In this document: positions 54,827 through 64,000 of the stretch, in pieces
Layout of the letters: each line of letters begins with the position of its first letter
Position numbering within the stretch: position 1 is the stretch's first letter
Source: Hawksworthiomyces lignivorus
Lineage: Eukaryota > Ascomycota > Sordariomycetes > Ophiostomatales > Ophiostomataceae
Direction of reading: 5' to 3'
Assembly (NCBI GenBank): GCA_002917075.1
Contig: NTMA01000047.1
Coordinates: 186,001-250,000 of the forward strand
Length of the DNA stretch: 64,000 nt
Notes under the pieces: model-generated
Database searches by the model: none
Seen by the model: only the letters and a program-made list of their open reading frames with translations
What the model was told of the DNA's origin: nothing
Translations under genes and position numbers: made by a program

Positions 54827-57800
54827 GCTCAGAACTGAATGGAATCTCGCCGACGGCCAATGGTTCGGCGATTGGTCAATTCGCGTGCCGCTTCTGCTGA
54901 CGGTCTTGTGCGTGGCAATGCTGGCCGTCAGCAATAAGACGAGAAGGCTGGAAAGTGTATCTGTATAGATGCGCTGCGTATATGCAGCAGAGTTACAAAG
55001 GGCGAGGACACTGTACTGTGGGCGCTGCGAAAGTCCTAGCAGAGAAAGAAAATATACAAAATACTGTAGCAATAGAAGCAGCATACTAATCCAAAATATG
55101 AGCAGACACCAAGCGTAAGCTATACAAGTACGAGTACTTGCTTTGCGCTGGTGAGATAAGAGCAATTGAGTTTGGGCGGGAGGCGCGCCACGCGTGAACA
55201 GCCGTCTCGCACCAGTCCATTTCTCAATTCTCCGTATCGAGAGGTGTTGCCCAGAACGGAAATACGCTCTGTGTAGCCCAGCGCTATTTGTACTCGTACA
55301 CTTCGCTTTGCTTTGCTTCTTGTAAGTCCGGCGGGGTAATGAGAAACTGCGTCTCATTCCATAAACACGTAAGTGCAGGGAGTAGCGCAGGAGCTTCGGA
55401 GTCAGATATCGCTTTTTTGTCTTATATCGCTGTTATTGTTCCAATTACATCATACGAAATAACAATTGCGGCGGCGGGTGAGATTTGTCACATCTCCCGT
55501 CTCCCGACGTGGCCGCGGGAACGACTCCATGCTCATTGCTCTTATGGTGGTGTCTGCTTAGGCAATACGATGAGAAGAGGGCCGTCTTGTGTGCCTTTTG
55601 TGTCTTGTGTCTCTTGGATGTCTTGGGCGTCTTGGATGTCTCGTGTATCTTCGTGTGTCTGAGAGTTTTTTCTCTGTCTGTCTGTGTGTGTGTGCCCCGT
55701 TTTGCATGTGCCGACTCCACGACACAATTTAACGTCGACGAGTCGACTTCAGTTTTGCAGCGCAGCCCAATGCTTTGTGTGGCAGCCTAACACGGCACGC
55801 ACCAGCAAGCAAAGTGGGAAAGTGGGAAGGTAGCAGGATTCTGCTGGATGTCTTGTCTCTGCTCGTCGTATCTGTTCTATCGTCATGTTTGCTCCGACAT
55901 TGAGATGACCGCTTAATATTACGAGTGTCTGTTCTGTCTCCCCTCTAGCCTCTGATTAGATAGACGAGAATGCCGGCCCCTCTGTTTCTTCTGTTTCTAT
56001 TTGAAGAACCCCCCCCGCCAACTTGCGCCACAAATCTGCTGTACTTGTACGTGTTCGTAGGGTACAAATCTGATGCGTTTGGCATTGTTGGCGTTCCAGC
56101 TGGCGGGATGTGACAACAGGGAAAACTCTCCTTCCAGAACCTAACATGCAGGCAAAGCAGGTACCCATTTACTGCAGGAGACTCTGCAGCAGGGCAGTTC
56201 CATATATTTGCCTTTCTTAAATCTTATCGGCTCTTTATATTCTGTACAATCTCGCTCTTCAACTTTTTTTTACCTTTTCTCTCTCTCTTCCCTCTCTCTG
56301 TCTTTTTTTTTCTACATCATCTCTGTAGGCTCTCACTTTGTGATTGTTGTCTCGTCTCTCAATGTACTTTATCTGACTTTCGACTTGTGCAATTCGGAGT
56401 ACGGGGAATTACAGGCTGTCCGCCCTCTGTTTTGCTTTCATGGACCAGGGTGGCGGGTTGGCTGGAATTGGCAGGAATTTTGGCAAGCGGAAGGGAAGAG
56501 GCACTCTGGCTGACCATGGCGGATGACCAGTCAAACGGCACCCTTTTCTAGAGTGAAGGATGGGGGGCGTGTGGCTATCGGCGTCGCAACTTTTACCCTG
56601 ACCCCCCTCTTGTCCTTCCAATTTAATTGCTGCCTGTCTGCAACAAAGAGTCATACGCTGAGCGGTTCAAGTACCCCTGGTGTACCACGGCGCCCTGGCC
56701 GCGTATTCAACTTACTGGGCGGCGGCCCCTGCTCCACTGTCTCTTCTGCATCTCTCGCCCCAGTTTCTGCGTTGTCTTACCGCTTTACACCGCTTTCCAC
56801 AGCGAAGGCCACGCGTGCTAAGCGGAAGCCTGTGCAAGAGATGTGTACTTCAAAGGTACAATATGGAATCCGCCTTTCTGCCTCTTCTTCTCTGAGTCGA
56901 ACGAGGGAGGGGCGTGCACGTAGTGACCTGCTCTTTGGTGTCTGCGCTCCTGATCGCGACGGCGAGATGGATGAGAGGGGAGGACAAGAGAGGGACGCGC
57001 TTTGCCTGCTCATCGTCCTTTGTCCAACATCTCGTCCTGTCGGTCCTATATCCCCCCCTCGCGTTGTAGTTGTCTGAAAACAAGTACGAGCATTATACTC
57101 CGTACTGGCTGCAAGTATTTGTGTTCATTTTTATTCCTCTGTGTGTGCCACGGCTGCCATGAGACCATCTGGTTAGAGGGAAAGGCGACTATCTGCGCTC
57201 GCATTCGTGTCTCTCTTCTGCTGTTTATATTATAAGCGTATGTAATTCTGTATTTGATAATTAGACCTCACGTTCCCCTTATCCTTGTGGTCTTCTTTCT
57301 TCTCTCGTCTCTCGTCTCTCTTCTTTCTTCTTCCCTCCTCCTTCCTACCTTCCTTCCTGCCTTCTCTTCCTTTTTTTCCTTCGTGACTGCTATTCTTTCC
57401 CCGTATTTCTTATATCCTCTTCGGATTGCCTTTTCGCCTTCAATTGATGCGCACCTTCCTCACTGCCCGCATCTTTGCTACCTACCGTACCTCTGCTGAA
57501 CCCCTCTCTTGATACATGTGAAAGGGTAATAGTATCGCAGTCGTACCTCGCACACACTTCTGCTCTATCGCCTATCGCTGCTCCTGCCACCCTCTTCTGA
57601 ATAAATAGGTGTTCGGAGTACGTATGTACTTACATGCTTAGACGCTAGCATCATATTTTACACACACCCCCTCCCTTTTCCTCCGTCTATTTTCAGCGTG
57701 TTGGTCGGTCACTGTCCACGCCTCTCGCCCCCCTGGTCAGCCAGCCGCGCCCGTACCCCGCGCTAACACAAAACGTTCTGTCCGTCTCTGGTCCCAGAAT

Positions 57801-58825
57801 CTCTATTATCAATAATACGGAACAGGCAAGAACACAAAAGAACAGGCAACAACCAGGCCTCTGTCATGCGACGTCCCTACCTACAAATGCGAATTATTGG
57901 CAGTTGCCCAACACCAGAAGGACACAACGAGCGACACGAGAGAGACAGACAGAACGCTGCCCACCCAAAATAACACACGTCCAGCGCTTTCAAGCCGAGA
58001 CTTGCGCCTTTCGCTCTTATTAGTGCCCTATTTTGTTCTCGAGACGCTTTCTCCCCTTCCTTCTTCATCCTTCCTTCCCTCTTCCCTTTTTCTCCTTGTC
58101 CCCTTTGAATCCCAATTTCCTTCTCTCCTGCTCTCGTTTTTCTCATTTCTTCTTTCCTTACCCCTTCTTCATATTCTCGCCTTCCGTTTGGAAAAATTAA
58201 AATCTCCCCATTCACCGCACTACTGGTTTGCGCTGTCTCGCGACTTCCTTCCATCGCTCCCGCCCCCACTCTGCTCTGTCGCCACCATCCGCGCCATCGT
58301 GCCTTCCCAACTTGGAAACAGGCTTGCGAACGGAGTTACGCGCCGGACGCCTGAGGAGCGCATCGACAGCGACTGTCCTACTTTAACACAAATCCGCTGG
58401 AAATCACAGGCCTCACTTTTCTCCTTCATTTCCACTTTCTTACTCAATCACTTACACACATTCTCCGTCTCTGCGATTGATGCTCGACGTCCTGTTCGCT
58501 GCTGTCTCCACTACCTCCGCCGAACAGTGTACCATTGCGGCCAAACTATACAACCGCCAGTGCCTGCGCCTGTCAAGCCTCAGTGATATACACTGACAAA
58601 TCCAACGGCTCTGGCACTGTTGCCTGGCGCTTCGCCACGCACTTGCAAACGACCCTCGACGCCTGCCAACGAAGCAAATCGGTAGGAACTAACGTCAATT
58701 CCGTCGTAAACGACACAAAATACGACAATCACGGAAGAAGGAGAAAGTACAAGGAAAAGAGATTCGGCGAGGGAGTCATCGCTCTGCATTCTATTACAAT
58801 ACACGCACCTCCACACGCTGAGAAG

Positions 58826-58868
58826 CTCAATTCAATTCCGTTCAATTCAACTCAATTCAATTCAATTC
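58826..58868. repeat. (TTCAA)n leader repeat
   Basis: About eight TTCAA/CTCAA pentamers with small changes end 47 bp before the first in-frame ATG of the SWIRM gene. Confidence 0.9.
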
Positions 58869-58915
58869 GCGCTGCCTGTTGGGCATTCACTGAATGAGAC
58901 ACACAGCCTGCTGCT

Positions 58916-60655
58916 ATGGCTCATTCTTCTAACACACCCGACCAGAATCCCAGCCTTGTCGCCTCGCGCTTTGCTGCTACTTCTACAATTGCTGCCACTC
59001 CCCTTTCTTCTCTTCCCCATTCCACCGTCTTCCAAACCCCCAATCACACAAGCGTCGCCATGGAGCCGTCTATTTCTTCGTCTTCTGTGTCTTCATCCGT
59101 CGCTTCATTTCTCTCTTCTACAACATCCACTTCCTCCCTCCCAGCGTCGGCTTACATGCCTACAACACCACAGCACCAGCTTCTGTCAATGAGTCGCAAA
59201 GACGATCTCACCCACACAGACAGCATCAACAATCGTATCGGCGCTGAGACAATGGGGAAAGACTCTTCTGAATTCGCCATGACCTTGGGTCTCAAGAAAC
59301 CGCTTGACATTAGCAATCTGATGTCGCCACCGGAGCCTGATCAATTCGACAGCTTTAGTATTAACAATGACGACGATGACAACAACGACGACAATGCTCG
59401 TCGTAGCAGCGCCTCGAACATGAGTCTGCTCAATTGTCCGCCCGCTGGGTCCATAGTGCCGACCGTTTCTATCACGCACGCTCATGACGCGGAAAAGCCA
59501 GCTCACATTCCCAGCCATGGCCCTTTGTCGCCGCCCATCTCGCCCAAGGACAAGAGACCCGCTTCTGCATCGGGCGACACCACCCGAGACCCCATCTTAT
59601 ATCCGGTCTCCAGTGACAACACGCCGTCTTCGTCCCAGTCACGACCTCTCTTTGCTGATGCGAGCAGCGCTGTAGCCGACGACGACGACGTTCGCGCCAC
59701 CGCTGCCGACGTCGTCAGCGGACATGTGGCTGCGCGGTCGCCGACTTTATTCTGTGCGACAACTCCTCCTCGCGGCGAAGACTACGAGCTCGCGCTCTAC
59801 CTCAAATCCGAGGTGATGAAGAGGTACATGATGGATCGCCGGGGTTGGCTGAAGAAGGAGCGGGAACAGCTGCTCGCGGACCGGAAAGCTGCCGCCCATC
59901 GACAGAAGCTGCTGCAGTTCGTGTCTCCTACCAGCAGATCCATTTCCGTGTCGGCGCCGATGCCGCGCGTCATCACGTCCCGGACGGTAAAGCCGCAGTA
60001 CTTGCCGCAAGAGTCGCAGCCGCTAGCGCAGCAGCACCTCCAACACAACCAGCTCCCGAACCACCAGCGGCAGCCGGGTTCGCTGCATCCGGTACTCGAT
60101 CCAAGCAGCCGGGTGACCAAGCGGGCAAGCCGCGCGCCTCCTGCGTCGCGGACTCCCGGAGCACCAGCGCGCATTGCGCCGCAGGTCAATGGCACACCCC
60201 GCCAGGCGTCTGGCGGCAGCGGCGGCAGCGTGCGCGTCCCGGGCTCGTCTCCTGAGCCGCGGATTCGCACATCGGCCCCGAATCGCGAGGACAAGGACTT
60301 CATGGCCCTGCCGGACTACTGCCCGCCGCTGACAACACTGCCAGAGCGCACCAACAATCTCAAGGTCGACTGGAAGGGCAACGCCTTGGATCTGTCGCGG
60401 GACCCGTACCTTCATCTCCTGCACCGCGACGAGATTGGCCTTGCGGCGAGTCTGCGTCTAGACTGCGCCACCTATCTCACCAGCAAGCGCCGCATCTTCA
60501 TCCGCCGCCTCGAGTGCGCCCGCATCGGCAAAGAATTCCGGAAGACGGACGCTCAGCAGGCCTGCAAGATCGACGTCAACAAGGCCTCGAAGCTCTGGAC
60601 CGCCTATGAGAAGGTCGGCTGGCTGCGGATTGAACACATGCGGCAGTTCATCTAA
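58916..60655 (+). CDS. SWIRM-domain chromatin protein (Fun19/Laf1-like)
   Basis: Single-exon protein of 579 residues. The C-terminal 110 residues (about 466-575) form a SWIRM domain: DYCPPLTTLPERTNNLKVDW, LHRDEIGLAASLRLDCATYL, KRRIFIRRLECARIGKEFRK, and the closing NKASKLWTAYEKVGWLR. SWIRM domains occur in Swi3, Rsc8 and LSD1. Stand-alone C-terminal copies occur in yeast Fun19/YOR338W and S. pombe Laf1/Laf2, which associate with the Clr6 histone deacetylase complex. The N-terminal 460 residues are disordered and rich in Ser, Asp and Pro, apart from a helical segment at about 290-330 (YELALYLKSEVMKRYMMDRR). Met1 at 58916 or Met49 at 59060 could be the start. The long pyrimidine-rich leader suggests complex control. 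A role in histone deacetylation is inferred by homology. Confidence 0.9.
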   Translation: MAHSSNTPDQNPSLVASRFAATSTIAATPLSSLPHSTVFQTPNHTSVAMEPSISSSSVSSSVASFLSSTTSTSSLPASAYMPTTPQHQLLSMSRKDDLTHTDSINNRIGAETMGKDSSEFAMTLGLKKPLDISNLMSPPEPDQFDSFSINNDDDDNNDDNARRSSASNMSLLNCPPAGSIVPTVSITHAHDAEKPAHIPSHGPLSPPISPKDKRPASASGDTTRDPILYPVSSDNTPSSSQSRPLFADASSAVADDDDVRATAADVVSGHVAARSPTLFCATTPPRGEDYELALYLKSEVMKRYMMDRRGWLKKEREQLLADRKAAAHRQKLLQFVSPTSRSISVSAPMPRVITSRTVKPQYLPQESQPLAQQHLQHNQLPNHQRQPGSLHPVLDPSSRVTKRASRAPPASRTPGAPARIAPQVNGTPRQASGGSGGSVRVPGSSPEPRIRTSAPNREDKDFMALPDYCPPLTTLPERTNNLKVDWKGNALDLSRDPYLHLLHRDEIGLAASLRLDCATYLTSKRRIFIRRLECARIGKEFRKTDAQQACKIDVNKASKLWTAYEKVGWLRIEHMRQFI

Positions 60656-62641
60656 TTGCCTTGTGAGCTATCCGCCACCTGTTCGCTCTCTTCTTTCCAT
60701 CCTTCGCAGTTCAACATTCAGATTTTCTTTCGGCAACCCTCCTGTCTTTTTTTGCGGGTTTGGTTCTTCTGCTCTTTTGCTTTCGAGTAGTACACCATAG
60801 ACTGGACCACAATCCCTTCTCATCCACATCACAGTTCGGATCATCTACGGTTTTGTTTTGCAGGCGCTCATCGGATTTACATCACGGTTACTTCAGACTG
60901 CTTCTTGATGGGCTTAGTCTTGGGTTTTACAGGGTATCTCCTCTTTTTTCTCTTTTTTTTTTTTTTGGCTTTCCTGTCTTGTATGGTGTTTTCGTTGCCG
61001 CCTTCATCAGTTTTTACCATTTTTTGTTTCCTTTTTACCATTTCATGGATACGTAGCGACACATGTCAGGATGGAAAGGCTTTTTTTCACGAATAGGTGC
61101 GGCATCATATCACGGCACACAGCAGATTACGGCTACAATAGCCGACTGCAATCTATGCATTTATTAGGGACTGGAGGATTTTCACATTTGATACCCCCCA
61201 AGAGTTCGACACGAAGGTTCAGAACAGAACGATACCCCTCTCCAGTCAGATTTTGTTTGGTTTGTTTTGCTCATATTATCATGTCTTTCTCAGCTCTTTG
61301 TTTTTTCTTTTCTGTCTCCTTTTCTTTTCTATTTTTTAAACACTAGCTTTCTGCTACATTTCTTTTTTCCGGCCTTGTGAGCCCTTTTTAACCCTTTATT
61401 TTCCCACTCCAGAATCAGAATTTTGTCATGTTTCTTACCAAGATGAGCTTCTTCACAAGAAGAACCATCCCTCGATGGGCCAGCTGAGCGAGAGCAATCA
61501 GCATAGTGTGAGATTGGGCCTGATTGGGCCTTCTTCTGCACGATGCAGTAGCACCTAGGCTTGCTCGGCCCGGTCCGATCGCTTCTGGTTATTTTCTTGA
61601 ATGTACTGGGCATGGGAGAAGGGTAGTGTAGGAAAGTAACTGGGAGGATATAGCGAGTATATGAGGAGGAGGGAGGAAAGGGGAGGGAAGAGAGCCGCCC
61701 GGCACTCAGTTCATTCACTACTTACAGCATAGCTGGCTTCCTTTTGTCATGGCTTGTTTCGTTTGGGCTGTTGGTTTTGTCTTTTGCGCCTATTCTTCTT
61801 ATGCCACGCCTCTGCTTCAGCCAGGGTGCATGTGTGCTTGGATTTTCTCCGCGAGGAGAACAAACCAGATTACTACTATTATTATTATGATTCTTTTACT
61901 TTTTTTGAAGCTAGGTAGTTTTTTTTATTACCTTTTTTATTCAATGAAGACGCAAACAAGCAAAAAAAACAGAGCGAGCCTGTCTCACACAGTGGAGACA
62001 GCCCTTTATATGGTTCCGTGTAGTTTGCATGCAGTGATGAAAGCAAGACACGCACCTACAGTAACGGTGGTCTTTCAGCCCTATCTTATCGATAAAATGT
62101 AGGTATCTTGTATATTCTTTATAGCATCTCCACACTTTGCCAATCTCGATAGGCGGCAGATCGCCCTTGGAAGTGCATTGGACGAATCCGAGCAGGTTCC
62201 GGCTTAGCGGATCTCGGCAGCAGTTTGCGGTGTCTCGGATGCGCTAATTGCAGCCCGCTGTCTGTGTGCTCTGGGCAAAGTTACGTCGTAGTGGAAAGCG
62301 AAAGTGAAATAGTGAAACAGTTTCTGCACTCTGCATCTTCGTGTTCTTGCACACTGCTATTTTTGGGTATTAGAGCGTAGAAAGCGGCGTCACCAAACTC
62401 CAAAATTCAGTCTAATTGCGCAAAGACAGTAACATTGGTTGCAAAAGGCTGCTTGGTTGTTAAAGGAGTTTCTTACCCGATGAGATAGAGAGTTGTTCTT
62501 AGTTAATTGTGCATAGGTTTACATTCATCAGTCATGGCAAAGATTGTCAGAAGTGACGGGGTGGGGAAGGAGGAAAAAAAAAATTAACAAGAAAATCGAA
62601 GATATTCTATTATTATTATTTGCTTATGTGCTGCCCTGTGC
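60656..62641. other. Convergent spacer SWIRM / F-box genes
   Basis: 2-kb AT-rich spacer with several T runs, made of two facing 3' flanks. Frames of 90-130 codons overlap each other with no domain. No RNA gene recognised. Confidence 0.4.
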
Positions 62642-64000
62642 TCATGTAAAGTCGTATACCATCAGGCTCTCCCGGCCTGCGCGAGCCTCTTTGAGCACGA
62701 TGACCATCTCGTCGTCAAAGCCGACCCAGTTGCGCTGCTCGTCCCAGTCGTAGGCGGACGCCATGCCTCCACCGCTGCTGCTGCCGCCGCCGCCGCCGCC
62801 GTCGTCGAGGAGATCCCCTCCGCTGGGGCGGACAGAGACGCTACGGCCGCGCTCGGCGGCGGGGCGGCCCTCGAGCTCCCAGACGCGCATCTCGTCGCCG
62901 CGCATGCTGACGCTGACGGCCTTGCCGCGCGACGTGATCTCGGCGTCGCTGATGCCCGACGTGTGGCCCCACAGCCGGATCCCCGCCGACAACGACAGCG
63001 TGTCCTCGTTGGACGTGCACAGGTGCAGCAGCAGCGTGTTGTCGGGCAGCGTGGCCAGCAGGTACGGGTGCGTGTAGCAGAGCGTCGTCGGACCGCCAGC
63101 GGCGGCGTCGGACGCGTTCTCCTCCTCCTCATCCGCGCCTGCCGCTGCTGGGTCCCCCGCATAGTCCTCGTCGTCTTGCCGCAGCGCGAGCGGCGGGGGC
63201 GAGCTGAAGCGCTGCGCGCAGTGCGGCGAGTCTGCAGTGCCTCTCGCCGGCAGCGGGCTCGACTGCGCCGCGGCCGCTATCCCGGCGGCCGCGCCGCCGT
63301 CGGCATGAGTCCGCCGCAGCGGCCGTCTTCGTGGCCGTGGCCGTGGCGGCGGCGGCGGCGGCCGGGTGCTGCCGTCGACCGGTAACGTGTAGGCAAGCCG
63401 GCTCGTGACGACGCGCGGGAGGCCGTCGCCGTCTGCGTCGCCGCCGCGCCTGACGTGCAGGTCCTGGACGCCAATGGACCAGCCCTGGCGCGTGGAGAAG
63501 GTGTAGGCGATGGACGCGACCGTCAGCGCCGGCAGCCGCCGGATGGACAGCGCCAGCGGCGGCCGCGCCGTGTCAGAGCGCAGCGACGTCAGCAGCGCGG
63601 GCGCGTGCAGCGGGGCCGCCGGCGTGCCGGCGCGACCCGCGTCGCCCGCAAACGCGTACAGCGAGATCAGCACCGAGTCGGTCGCCGTCAGCAGGTACGG
63701 GTGCGCATATGCAATCCCCACCAAGACGCCGCTGCTCGATACCGGGTGCGCAAACCGCCGCGTCAGCGACGGCCGCGCCAGGTCCAGCCGCCACACGTCA
63801 AACCCGCCGTCGAGGAAGCCGACAGCAATCGCGAGCCCGTCGCCCGCTGCTTCCAGTGCGAGCGATGTCGGCACTGCAGGCGCACTGTCTTCCTCTTCCT
63901 CCTCGTCATTTTCTTTCTCTGCTTCGGCAACTTCGCCGTGCAGCCCAGCCGCCGCTGCCCCGCGTGCTGCTTCTTTGCACTGCGCGTCTGCTGTCCTCCG
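62642..64000 (-). CDS. F-box/WD-type beta-propeller protein, 3' part
   Basis: C-terminal 452 codons or so of a gene that runs off the right edge; the frame is open to base 64000. It begins with an acidic stretch (NDEEEEEDSAP) and continues into propeller-like segments: GLAIAVGFLDGGFDVWRLDL, GVLVGIAYAHPYLLTATDS, SIRRLPALTVASIAYTF, TLCYTHPYLLATLPDNTLLL, GKAVSVSMRGDEMRVWELEG and the end NWVGFDDEMVIVLKEARAG. This matches a fungal family annotated as F-box proteins with degenerate WD repeats. The F-box itself would lie upstream, outside the window, so SCF membership is inferred. Long Pro/Arg- and Gly/Ser-rich inserts split the repeats. The apparent start at 63874 is an internal GTG, not the true start. 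Confidence 0.8.
   Translation of the reverse strand, partial: RRTADAQCKEAARGAAAAGLHGEVAEAEKENDEEEEEDSAPAVPTSLALEAAGDGLAIAVGFLDGGFDVWRLDLARPSLTRRFAHPVSSSGVLVGIAYAHPYLLTATDSVLISLYAFAGDAGRAGTPAAPLHAPALLTSLRSDTARPPLALSIRRLPALTVASIAYTFSTRQGWSIGVQDLHVRRGGDADGDGLPRVVTSRLAYTLPVDGSTRPPPPPPRPRPRRRPLRRTHADGGAAAGIAAAAQSSPLPARGTADSPHCAQRFSSPPPLALRQDDEDYAGDPAAAGADEEEENASDAAAGGPTTLCYTHPYLLATLPDNTLLLHLCTSNEDTLSLSAGIRLWGHTSGISDAEITSRGKAVSVSMRGDEMRVWELEGRPAAERGRSVSVRPSGGDLLDDGGGGGGSSSGGGMASAYDWDEQRNWVGFDDEMVIVLKEARAGRESLMVYDFT

Larger units (their letters stand above)
50584..58915. other. 8.3-kb gene-poor region before SWIRM gene
   Basis: No frame here has a recognisable domain. Candidates of 100-230 codons (for example 51068-51490, 52307-52681, 53904-54296, 56523-57077 and 57897-58586 on +, 55357-54713 on -) have simple composition or overlap frames on the other strand. 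The DNA has several minisatellites (listed) and pyrimidine-rich tracts at 57290-57420 and 58010-58160 that look like a long fungal 5' leader. I saw no terminal repeats, integrase or reverse transcriptase, and no tRNA. Confidence 0.45.

Noticed and set aside
54713..55357. 214-codon minus-strand frame
   Set aside because: Crosses the 10-bp minisatellite; no conserved motif. The hydrophobic stretch looks like chance.
56523..57077. 184-codon plus-strand frame
   Set aside because: Overlapping frames on both strands are equally long; no recognisable protein features.
1..64000. CRISPR arrays, phage, insertion sequences, operons
   Set aside because: The DNA is eukaryotic with spliced genes; no direct-repeat/spacer array or transposase was seen.

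Overview
The window looks like a stretch of nuclear chromosome from a filamentous ascomycete (Pezizomycotina, most likely a Sordariomycete and perhaps Hypocreales). Four things support this. Genes carry short introns, mostly 60-100 bp with a few longer, with GTRAGT-type donors and CTAAC/CTGAC-type branch sites. Coding exons are GC-rich and lie between AT- and CT-rich spacers. A solitary 5S rRNA gene sits between protein genes, as is usual in filamentous ascomycetes. The proteins are fungal housekeeping proteins plus a few secreted or transport proteins. There is no operon, phage, IS element or CRISPR array, and I found no recognisable transposon. The genus is not determinable by eye.

Layout, 0-25 kb, gene-dense: the 5' part of VPS26 (retromer, -, runs off the left edge) is divergent from RPL9 (uL6, +). 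Next come a cysteine-rich single-span surface protein (-), a 5S rRNA gene (+), VMA13 (V-ATPase subunit H, +), a Vba/Fnx1-like vacuolar MFS transporter (-), a five-finger CCCH protein of the ZC3H3/Red5 type (-) divergent from TFG2 (TFIIF beta, +), a HAD phosphatase (+), a small hypothetical gene (+), the RAD17/RAD24 checkpoint clamp loader (+), and an APH-type phosphotransferase (+).

Layout, 25-46 kb: a long RING-finger protein with an atypical zinc-ligand pattern (-), a conserved fungal protein of unknown function (-), a GRIP-domain golgin of the Imh1 type (-) divergent from Lunapark LNP1 (+), an SREBP-type bHLH factor (-), and a secreted AA8 cytochrome (-).

Layout, 46-64 kb, gene-poor: an alpha-glucoside/hexose MFS transporter with a 10-nt micro-exon (+), then an 8.3-kb spacer full of simple repeats and pyrimidine tracts, then a SWIRM-domain chromatin protein (+), and last the 3' part of an F-box/WD-type protein (-) that runs off the right edge.

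I see no biosynthetic cluster and no defence or mobile system. Most neighbours are functionally unrelated. The loosest functional theme is endomembrane biology: retromer, V-ATPase, a vacuolar transporter, a golgin and an ER-junction protein. The divergent AA8 cytochrome and sugar transporter could share a carbon-responsive promoter, but that is inference. Exon boundaries were worked out by hand from splice signals, frame continuity and family knowledge, without alignments or RNA data.
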